DNA from: Uranotaenia lowii
Lineage: Eukaryota > Arthropoda > Insecta > Diptera > Culicidae
Direction of reading: 5' to 3'
NCBI RefSeq assembly: GCF_029784155.1
Contig: NC_073692.1
Span: forward strand, 371,818,813 to 371,882,812
Length of the DNA stretch: 64,000 bases
Translations under genes and position numbers: made by a program
The notes under the pieces: generated by a model
Seen by the model: the letters and a program-made list of their open reading frames with translations, nothing else
What the model was told of the DNA's origin: nothing
Database searches by the model: none
Shown here: piece after piece, positions 1 to 8,585 of the stretch
Numbering within the stretch: the stretch's first letter is position 1
How the letters are laid out: the number at the start of each line of letters is the position of its first letter

Positions 1-262
1 CATCTTTGGCGGCATTCAGGAGAACGGAGTGTGGAGGCGGACATGTGGCGAGAACGCCGAACGACTGTCCTGCAAAACAGGTGTTCGTTACGAATTCGGT
101 AGGAACGAGACGAGCAAGGTGGTTAGCCCAAGTGGAGCGTGATCTGGCGAATGTGGGATGTCCAAGAAATTGGAGAACATTTGACATGGACCGAGTGAAT
201 TCAAGGAATGTTGTTTATGAGATTATGTCGTGAAACGGAAAACCATGAAAATAAATAAATAA
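1..262 (+). mobile_element. 3' end of a non-LTR retrotransposon (LINE), truncated by window edge
   Basis: A 75-codon reading frame (6-233) has the tail pattern of LINE polyproteins: RW..QVERDL, then W, then a D-R..SRN motif near the C-terminus. After the stop come an A-rich stretch and a short ATAAATAAAT tail, as expected at a LINE 3' end. No catalytic domain is inside the window, so the clade is not assigned. Confidence 0.5.
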
Positions 263-321
263 TGTTCGGCTTTCGGTCTTTCGGTCAAGAGTTCATCCAA
301 CAGCTGTTGATGAACATTTTT

Positions 322-391
322 TGAAACACGTCTTCTAGTGTTGATAGTTAGTTACAGAATGAAGAAAATTTTGTTGTACATTAATAATTCC
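322..391 (-). repeat. Copia 3' LTR (shortened)
   Basis: It matches 5919-6008 for about 65 bp (TGAAACACGTCTTC through TACATTA) with a few substitutions, then diverges. The inner boundary is approximate. On the minus strand it follows the RNase H end of pol, so it is the 3' LTR. Confidence 0.65.
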
Positions 392-428
392 TATTGCTTC
401 ACGATTCATTATCAGCTTCACAGCGGCG

Positions 429-1877
429 CACAGTGGGCCAGGAACCTCACTTTTGCGGTCAAAATTGACTACAGGCCAGAGGCTTCGTTGTAGCTCATCG
501 GTGTCTTCGACAAAGTTACTCGACTATATTTGCGCTATCTATTGATGGATTGGAATTAGTTCTATTTTTCTCCGCAAGGTGGCGCCAAAATCTAACTTTT
601 TACAGAAGCAAGATACAGGCATGGTTTCTTCTACAAAGTTGTTTATTATATCTTTTACATTAACTTTGTAGAACATTGTTAAGCTCTATGTTGTGTACTT
701 ACCTTGCAAAAATAATAATTTAAGGAAACCTCGCGAAAAATGGTTTTTTTTTCACCTTTTTTTGTGTTTAGCTATACAATACCTCAAATTTCCACAGTAT
801 TCGATTGGAATTGACTTAAATGAGATATTTTAGTGAAAAACTTATTCGTTTCGTAGATTTCTTCTGTCAAAATCACAAAAAAATGGTTAAAATTATACAT
901 TTTTCAAATTGCAATAACTTGCTTGCGAGCAGTTTGGCGCACCTCATTTTTCGAGAAGTGATAGTTGTGATTATGATCTAAATGCATGTAAAAAATGTCG
1001 GTGGGTTCTCGTGGGTTCCTTGCCAAATGATTTAATAAAGTTGGTAAATTTTCAATACAAATCCACATATTTTAAGACCTTTTTCAAAGAAAACATCCGA
1101 ATTTCTCTTAGAAAAGTCGAATGTTCATTATTCAGCACATTTTTCGCACTTTTGATCAAATTAGAAAAAAAATAAAAATTTTCAAAAATTAATTTAAATA
1201 AAAACAGTTTTAAATATTTTTTTTATTTTTTTTGTTTTGATAAATTTTACCAAATGTGCTCAATTGCTTAATTTAGCATCGCAATGGACTAAAGCAATAA
1301 TAAAACGACGAAAATTCGATTTTTCTACGAGAAATGCGGATGTTTTCTTTGAAAAAAGTCTCAAAATGTTTGAATTTGTATTGAAAATTAACCAACTTTA
1401 TTAAATCATTTGGCAAGGAACCCACGAGAACCCACCGACATTTTCTACATGCATTTAGATCATAATCACAACTGTTACTTCTCAAAAAATGAGGTACGCC
1501 AAACTGTTCGCAAGCAATTTGAGGTATTGTATAGCTAAACACAAAAAAGAGGTGAAAAAAACCATTTTTTCGCAAGGTTTCCTTAAATTATTATTTTTGC
1601 AAGGTAAGTACACAACATAGAGCTTAACAATGTTCTACAAAGTTGATGTAAAAGGTATAATGAACAACTTTGTAGAAGAAACCATGCCTGTATCTTGCTT
1701 CTGTAAAAAGTTAGATTTTGACGCCACCTTGCGGAGAAAAATAGAACTAATTCCAATCCATCAATAGATGGCGCAAATATAGTCGAGTAACTTTGTCCAA
1801 GACACCGATGAGCTACAACGAAGCCTCTGGCCTGCAGTCAATTTTGACTGCAAAAGTGAGATTCCTGGCCCACTGTG
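429..1877. mobile_element. Foldback DNA element with arms of about 600-700 bp
   Basis: The left arm starts CACAGTGGGCCAGGAACC and the right arm ends with its near-complement GGCCCACTGTG. Arm similarity continues inward for hundreds of bases, with an approximate loop at 1130-1275. The left arm carries an extra stretch of about 120 bp. It is flanked by a clean 5-bp duplication CGGCG (424-428 and 1878-1882). Removing the element and one CGGCG rejoins the Copia sequence. No transposase is encoded. A second copy begins at 63884. Confidence 0.88.
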
Positions 1878-4224
1878 CGGCGTTAATCCATCAGCAAGTT
1901 GCTCCTCAGACGTAACGTAGTTGATGTTGATCACTCCTCTCTCCAGTGCATCTCGAATATAGTGATGTCGTACATCGATGTGCTTTGTTCTTGCATTGTA
2001 ACCACCATTCTTAGCCGCCGCGATTGTACTTTGGTTATCGCAGAGAATAATAATTGGTCCGATTTTCTAGAACTGTGACATCAGGCTCTTCCACCACAAA
2101 GCTTCTTGGACTACTGCCAAAAGTGCCATATACTCTGCTTCACAAGTGGATAATGCTATTGCTGGCTGGCGCTTACAGCACCAAGAAAACGCAGCCCCTT
2201 ACAGTTGAAATATGTAGCTGCTCGTTGACTTCCGATTGTCCAGATCAGATGCCCAGTCAGCATCGCTGTAACCAATAACCTCCTCGTTCGCATCCTTCTT
2301 GTAAACCAGTTTCAGTTTCGAAGTTCCACGCAGGTCGCGGAAAAGATGCTCTACAGCACTCCAATGTTGTTGACTAGGATTTGAGTTGTAACGGCTAAGT
2401 TGATTCACGGCGTAGAGAATAACCGGTCGGGTAACCTGCGCTTCTTAATACGGAATGTTGTCCATCTGTTTCCCATCTTCGGTTGTTTCAGGGGACATAT
2501 CTTTGTTCAGCTTGCCCACCATCGGAATCTTTGCAGGTGTACAGTTCGCCATGTTGAACCTAGCCAGGATCGCTTCGATGTAAGCTTCTTGATCAAGAGC
2601 AAAAGCGTCGTCGGTCCGACTGATCCGTATGCCCAAGCAACTCTTAGCCTGGCCGATCTTTCATCCGGAAGTTCGTATTCAGGAACGTCTTGATGCGCTT
2701 GATCCAGTCGTTGTTGCTCGAGAAAATCATCACATCATCGACGTAGACCGCCATGAAAATAGCCTCTTGATTTTCGACAATGTAATACACGCATGGCTCG
2801 TAGTTTGCTTGAGTCAGACCAAACTTCTTAAGCATGGAATCCAGCTTGTCGTTCCAAACTCGGCTCGACTGTTTCAGCCCGTCGGCATACCAGCTTCTCT
2901 TCGTGGGATCCTCAAACATCAACGGCTGCTCCATAAATATTTCCTCTTCAAGTTCTCCTTGGAGGAACGCCGTTACAGCATCCATCTGTTGAATCTGCCA
3001 ACCGTATAATGAAGCCAGCGCAAAAAGGTACCGCAGTGAACTGTGACGCACGACGGGGGAGTACGTTTCATCATAGTCCACCCCCTTTTATCACCAGGCG
3101 CGCTTTGTATCGGTCCACATTTCCGTTCGAGTCGTGTTTGGTTTTAAACACCCATTTACACTTGATCGCCTTTCTGCCTTTTGGTAGTTCCGCCAAGGAC
3201 CAGGTTTGATTGCTCATTAACGCATCGTACTCCTCCTGCATGGCTACCTTCCATTTGCCTGCATTGAGACGGGACATCGCTTCCCGCGGGGTGGTTGGAT
3301 CATTTGAGAAATGTTGCGGAGTAGCCACTCCACTGAATTGGCTCGGCTCGGCATGACTCTGTAGCGCACCTCGCGCGGCAACAAACTGATCATACTTGCC
3401 TGGTAGATGGTACTCCCGACCGCTTCGCCTCAACGCCAGTGACTCAGGCGGATATGAAACTCGGCGCGGAGGGAGCACAGTCACATTGGTAAAGGTATCT
3501 GTCGATCTACTACTAACATTGCTAAGCGCCTCATCAATATCGTCATTTTCAAAACTGCTCTCTAGGATTTCCAGGTTGCGGTTTGCGATTATCGGTTGCG
3601 CCTTCATCGATGAATATCACGTCTTGGCTCTTGGTGATCTTCTTGGTCTTCAAGTCATACAGACGGTAGCCCTTGGTGTCCTCTTCGAAACCAAACAAAA
3701 TACCAGGTTCCGATTTGGCATCCCACTTGCGTAGTTTGGGCTTCGGTAGATGCACCATGGATTGTGTTCCGAAGATCCTCACGTGCAATAAGTCCGGTTT
3801 CTTTCCACTCCAGAGCTGTTCAGGTGTGCCATGATGACCTCTCGTAGGGGAACGATTCAAGAGATAAACCGCAGTCGATACAGCCTCAGCCCAGAAAATT
3901 TTCTCCAGCTTCGCTTCGAATAGCATGCATCTCGCACGCTCGACGATTGTCCGATTTGTTCGCTCAGCTAGGACGTTTTGCTGTGGCGTGTGGGTAGTTG
4001 TTGTCTGTCAAACTTCCGGTTTGTATACTCCAATCCGTTGTCAGTTCGTAGAGTTTTTACCTTACATCCGGTTTGCCGCTCAGCCATCACATGAAATCTC
4101 TTGAAGATTTCTAGTACTTCGTCTTCGGATTTTGTTTCAAGAAAATAGACAAAAATCCTTCTAGACTTGTCATCTATAAAAGTGACATAATATCGGCTTC
4201 TTCCGAGCGACTTCACCTCCATGG

Positions 4225-4655
4225 TGTAGAGGATATAGATGGAAAATTAGAAGATAAAGAAATGAAATAGAATTGAGCATCCATATGCATACAAAACAGG
4301 AAAAGTTCTGAACGAAAAATGTTCTCTTTATCAATTTTAATCCAGAGAGTAAAAACCCATCGATTTGGCTCCGCCCATTTCTCTGACGCTCGGGTATTTG
4401 ACGCTATAAAAAGAGCGTACCCAGCGCAGTTGGGCTCATTCGTTTAACTAATCTCGAAGTGAAAGCATCGGTTTCTCCAAGATGACGGTTCCTCCAAGAT
4501 GACGGTTCCTCCAAGTTGACGGTCCCTCCATTCTCCAAGAAGAAGGCATCAAATGGAGAAGAAATTGGTCTTGTTTGGTTCAGCAGTTTTCACTGCTGCC
4601 AACAATCAAAGAGTTTCCTCGATATTCATTTCAGAATAATTGTAAAATTACGACA
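4225..4655 (+). mobile_element. Solo LTR nested in Copia integrase
   Basis: A 431-bp segment starts TGTAGAGG and ends TTACGACA, flanked on both sides by CATGG (4220-4224 and 4656-4660). Removing it rejoins the HSDICGPM and MEVKS parts of the Copia integrase. The TG...CA ends, the 5-bp duplication and the internal promoter identify a solo LTR of another LTR element, left by LTR-LTR recombination. The family (BEL or Gypsy) is not resolved. It holds three tandem copies of a TCCAAG[AT]TGACGGT unit at 4476-4530. Confidence 0.85.
4401..4442 (+). promoter_or_regulatory. Core promoter of the solo LTR (TATA plus initiator)
   Basis: TATAAA at 4405-4410 is followed about 30 bp later by an arthropod-type initiator TCATTC at 4436-4441. 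This is the normal spacing for LTR transcription start. It points rightwards, antisense to the host Copia and towards the gene at 6028. Confidence 0.6.
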
Positions 4656-5904
4656 CATGGGTCCGCAAATGTCGGAGTGAACTATTCCCAAGAGATTGGT
4701 AGCACGTGTGACTGTCTTATGAAATGGTTGACGACTATGTTTACTCATAGCACAAATGCAACAATCAGCAACCGTCTACTCGCTCAGTTCAACGCCGGCA
4801 ACCAGACCATCTGCCATCTGCTTTAAACTTGCAGAATTCAAGTGGTCCATTCGGTGATGCCAAATGTCCAGGGATACTTTTAATGAGCACGTCAGTGCCC
4901 TGTTGCCTACACCGTATTGCTCCAGTTTGAACAGGTCATTCGTATGGGTACCTTGAGCCACTATGTTGCCATTCTGGTTCAGCACTCTACAGCCCGCGTT
5001 GTTGAATACCATGCTATATCCATTTCGGACAATCCTGTTGACGGAGAGTAGATTCACGGACAATTGTGGAATGTATCTCTCCCTTATTGACAGCTACAAC
5101 GGAAACATTCGAGGGCTTCAGAGCCTTCAACAGCGCCTTGTTGTGAGTCATGTGCACTGTTGCTCCGTAATCGAAAAACCGATCGGTGGCGTTGCGTGAC
5201 TCGATCGTAGAAAAGACAGTGCAAAAAGCTTCACCTGATGTATTTTAGCACTCTTCGGACCTCTCGATTCTGCTTTCGGATAGTTTGCAATTTTGTGTTG
5301 CTTGTTGAATACTCCACGCTTCCCTTTAGTCAGTAGTGCCGCATCCGCCGAGGGTACCTGCAGCTCCTGCAGTAGCTTGGTTTTGATGGCATCTCCTGTA
5401 ATTGGGGTGCCGGAGTTCTCTAAGGCCATAATCATTGGCCTGTAATCCTCCGGAAGACCACACAGCAGCAACGCACCATCCATTCGTCCGAAATTGGAAA
5501 TCCGATCCCGTTGAGTTGATGTGCCGTAGAAACCACTTGATTCACGTACTCCGACATTGAAGAACAGCTTCCGAGATCCGCTTTGACCAGCTTGCGCAAA
5601 AGTTCTACTCGCCTGGTAAGACCCGAATCTTCAAATGCCTTCTCCAGGTTTTGCCAAACTTCCATCGCTGTCGACGCCGATTGCACGTGGATATAGTTTG
5701 TCGGATCAAGTAAAAGGATGATCTTGGCCGTTGCTTTTCGGTTCTTCACAGGATCGACATCGTTGAAAGTTCCCAAAGGTCCTTAAGCTCTAGATAAGTT
5801 TGCATGGCAAACTTCCACGTCACCCAATTTTCCCGTCCGCAGAGCCTTTCGATCGAAAAATCTTTGCTTGCCATAACTTCGGAGTTTCAAGTTCAGAAAC
5901 GATA

Positions 5905-5915
5905 GGTCCATAACC
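5905..5915 (-). other. Copia primer-binding site
   Basis: Just inside the 5' LTR, the minus strand reads GGTTATGGACC. This resembles the internal initiator-tRNA-Met half-molecule site used by Copia elements, as opposed to a site complementary to a tRNA 3' end. It fixes the element's polarity. Confidence 0.6.
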
Positions 5916-5918
5916 TAT

Positions 5919-6008
5919 TGAAACACGTCTTCTTGTGTTGACAGTTAGTAACAGAATGAAGAAAATTTTATTTTACATTAGTCATAGCTTACTACTACTA
6001 CAATAACA
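5919..6008 (-). repeat. Copia 5' LTR
   Basis: It begins TGAAACACG and ends AATAACA on the plus strand, so the minus-strand LTR is TG...CA. Its sequence is shared with 322-391. The right limit is inferred from the TG...CA rule, since the sister LTR diverges there. Confidence 0.65.
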
Positions 6009-6027
6009 TTGCTTCGACCAGGGGCAC

Positions 6028-7174
6028 ATGTTCGACTTCGATAAAGCAACTGTTCTCGATAGCTCCAACAAGCACCAACGGCATCTAGAAGTACTCGAGA
6101 TGTGCTACATACAAAGCACTCCGAACACCGTCAACATCCAGAGTGACACAGATGAAAAAGCGATCTCCTACGGCGAAGTGTTCAACACACTCCCTCGGAC
6201 TGCTCACAAGCAATTATTTATACTATCACCTACCGCACTTTATTTGTTACCCTATCTATTGTTCATAAATTTATGCTTCTTCAGGCTAACAACCCAGCTG
6301 GACAAACCTCTAGTGATAATTTTCGCCTGGCTGCTCGCTTCGGAAAAGCATCTGAAAAAGTTTTCCGAATTTTACCTGGAGCAGGGCTTCGAAGTTCTGG
6401 TGGCCCATCTCAGTCCCTGGCAGCTTATATGGCCTGTTCACGGATCTCAAGCGATCGCCAACGACGTGCTGGCATTCCTACGCAACAACGACCTGGAGCA
6501 CGGAATGGTAATTCATGGGTTTTCAGTCGGTGGATATCTGTGGGGCGAATGTCTAGTCAAAATTCACCATGATGAGGCGAACAAAGTCATTCTGGACAAG
6601 ATCAAGGGTCAAGTTTGGGACAGTGTGGCCGATATCACCGAAATTCCGGTCGGAGTGCCGCATGCCGTCTTACCCAAGAATCCAACGCTCCAGAGCGCCC
6701 TGAGGGGTTACATGAAGTAAGATCCATTATCAGTGGAAACCCATTGAACCCTTCACTAATGTACTTTCTCGTACTTCCAGTTATCATTTGAAGTTGTTCC
6801 ACGAAGAGGCGACCCAGTATTATGATTTCAGCTCTAAAACGTTCTTCAACGAGCCGAGCCGTTGTCCGGCCCTCATGCTGATATCGAAGAGCGATCCAAT
6901 CGGGACGGAAAGCGCCAATCAACGGCTGCGAGCCACTTGGGATGCTTTGGGAATGAAGGTATTTATTTCGTTTATTATGGTCATCTTATTTAGGATCAAA
7001 TACTTTTACATTAATGTTAACACTTTACTCCTACAGACAACCATGAAGGTGTGGGATCGTTCGCCGCACGTAGGCCACTTTTACAAGTACAGGGATGAGT
7101 ACATCGAGCTGTTGCAGGCCCACTTGAGCTCTCTGCAGCTTACCGGTGTTCAAGCGCGTAAAGCTAAGCTTTAG
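6028..7174 (+). CDS. TMEM53/DUF829-like alpha/beta-hydrolase-fold protein, paralog 1
   Basis: Proposed exons are 6028-6209, 6285-6716, 6781-6958 and 7037-7174, giving 309 residues. The protein matches the paralog at 17428-33815 from the LDKP segment onward. It has a strand with FAWLLASEKH, a nucleophile elbow GFSVGG (G-x-S-x-G), an acid-bearing SKSDP and a late RSPHVGHF histidine, so a Ser-Asp-His triad is plausible. DUF829/TMEM53 proteins are alpha/beta-hydrolase-like; vertebrate TMEM53 is a nuclear-envelope protein, and no substrate is established from sequence. Intron 1 (75 nt) has a GC donor and an AG acceptor and stays open in frame; the other two are GT-AG. The C-terminus is AKL, a peroxisomal PTS1 match. 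The N-terminal 60 residues share nothing obvious with the paralog. A Copia LTR ends about 20 bp before the ATG, so the true promoter or an upstream exon may be displaced. Confidence 0.8.
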
Positions 7175-7687
7175 TTACCTATCTACCAAAGGTTTTTAGT
7201 TGAAGTGAAACCCCTTTATGAAGTAAGAGTGAAGAAAAGATCCCTAAACAACCAACACTCCATGACCTGTGATACCCCGAATTGACCTGCGCGTAATTAT
7301 TCGCGCCAGTTTTCAGTTAGCAACAACAGACAGTCATACCATACCATACTTAGTCCAGGAGAAATCGAACCACAACAGTGCGTGACGTGTAGATCCTAAT
7401 CTATCAACCTTCCAAAAATACCGAATCTATCACGGGTGTGTGCCTCCGTTTTGTTTTTGTTACCACACGAATAATCTAATGATTGTGATTATGAAAAACG
7501 CTCTATCTAGATAAGGTTTGAGTTTTAGAATATCAACAGAATAAAAAATTAAAAATAAAACAACCATTTACGAAAATCTGATTCGCGCTAATCTTTCCAT
7601 TCGAACGCCCTCTGCCAGCTCGTATTGTTGAGTGCGCAATTCAAGTGATTACCGAATTCGGTACTTACTAGCAGTCCGTCTGTCTGG
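7175..7687 (+). other. 3' flank of paralog 1 and promoter-like sequence
   Basis: Candidate AATAAA poly(A) signals lie near 7540 and 7553. A perfect arthropod initiator TCAGTT at 7311-7316 precedes an A/C-rich leader-like stretch without coding potential. Which of these serve paralog 1 and which a downstream transcript cannot be settled here. Confidence 0.35.
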
Positions 7688-7702
7688 ATGATGGAGCTCA
7701 AC
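7688..7702 (+). other. Possible mini first exon (ATG ATG GAG CTC AAC, then GTGAGT)
   Basis: Two ATG codons are followed after five codons by a consensus donor at 7703, splitting in phase 0. The second exon of the downstream paralog (32674) also begins in phase 0, so this could be an alternative start for that gene without the mitochondrial-type leader. This is inference only. Confidence 0.25.
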
Positions 7703-8040
7703 GTGAGTAATTTACATAGAAGATTGGAAGTTGAAGAGTGTGTGAAGTGAATATAACAAAATAGTGAGGAATGGAATGCAACTTAGTGGATTGCACTGGC
7801 AGGATTGGTAACACTCACGAAAATCAGAGTAATTAAATTAAATAAGATTTTGCGAAGTAAAATTACAGGTAAGTGCGTATTTTACTTTCAATTTTCCTCG
7901 GGAAATTAAATTATTGTTGAAGAACATAAACAAAGTTGTTCCTCAACATAGCAATTATTACGGGAGCATTCCCTAATTTATAAGATTGTGGAGTGATAAG
8001 TTGTACACTTACAGTTATTGTTGTCCCAGAAATCGGGCTT

Positions 8041-8225
8041 GTGATATAGCTCAGTTGGCAAGTCTGTTGTCTCCTGAGCCGATGTCCGCGAGTTCGAGCC
8101 CAAGAGTAAACATCGAACGCAGTTGTACCGGATAGTTTTTCAATAACTGTCCGCCAACTGCAACGTTGATAAAGTCGCGAATGCCATAAATATGGTAAAA
8201 CGAATATAATCGAAACAAAAAAAAA
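8041..8225 (+). mobile_element. tRNA-derived SINE, copy 1
   Basis: It has a pol III A box (TATAGCTCAGTTGGCAAG) and a B box (GAGTTCGAGCCC) near the 5' end, a shared body of about 100 bp, and an A-rich tail. An imperfect target duplication (TCCCAGAAA...GGG) flanks it. A second copy lies on the minus strand at 39381-39490. Confidence 0.82.
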
Positions 8226-8413
8226 GGTTATCCCAGAAAGGGTTAAAGAACACTCAGAACAGGTGGAATATTTTAAAAGATAGTTTGAATGTTGGATGAT
8301 TAGTATACGAATATATGTTTAGCTTATTTTGCTTTTTTTTAATTTAGCTAATCATACCTAGACAATAAATTTTGAAACGGCATTACTATTGGTTATAAGG
8401 TTTGCAGCACTTA

Positions 8414-8585
8414 CGGCGTGTTCGTAAATTGATTTTTTTTGATGATGCATCAGTCGATCGATTTTTTCGGTAGATGTCAAATTACTTTCCAATGCTTTTG
8501 CATACGTTTGTTTATAATTTACGAACGCTCAGCATCGATAAAAAAAAATCACTTCGATAGGAAAAATCAATTCACGAACACGCCG
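8414..8585. mobile_element. Short MITE, 172 bp
   Basis: The ends are inverted repeats beginning CGGCGTGTTCGTAAATTGAT (right end differs at one position in the first 20). The pairing resumes around the T/A-runs, making it almost a complete hairpin. No coding capacity. Confidence 0.7.

Larger units (their letters stand above)
1883..5874 (-). pseudogene. Copia gag-pol pseudogene
   Basis: Gag starts at an ATG at 5874-5872 and runs through frameshifted pieces to about 5150. The GAG-pre-integrase region (5063-4700) has WHHRMDHLN followed by a C..C pair. The integrase shows HSD, RTDNG and an AER segment carrying the three catalytic acids, with the solo LTR inserted directly after the CGPM motif. 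The reverse transcriptase keeps YVDD near 2730. The RNase H segment keeps SDADWA at about 2250 and CDNQS at about 2035. Several frameshifts (near 5770, 3970, 3590, 3075 and 2640) and two insertions make it non-coding. It would have encoded a capsid protein and the enzymes of reverse transcription and integration. The domain order (integrase before reverse transcriptase) identifies Copia rather than Gypsy or BEL. Confidence 0.9.
322..6008 (-). mobile_element. Copia (Ty1) LTR retrotransposon, decayed, with two nested insertions
   Basis: Short LTR-like direct repeats beginning TGAAACACGTCTTC lie at 322 and 5919. Between them, on the minus strand, are gag, GAG-pre-integrase, integrase, reverse transcriptase and RNase H remnants in Copia order. 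Removing the foldback element (429-1877) and solo LTR (4225-4655), each with its duplicated 5 bp, leaves about 3.8 kb. I see no clear 5-bp target duplication around the whole element. The left LTR appears to lack roughly 20-25 bp found in the right one. The element ends about 20 bp upstream of the ATG of the gene at 6028. Confidence 0.88.

Noticed and set aside
322..6008. A 5-bp target duplication around the Copia element
   Set aside because: Flanks of the two LTRs do not match under any boundary I tried, so none is claimed.
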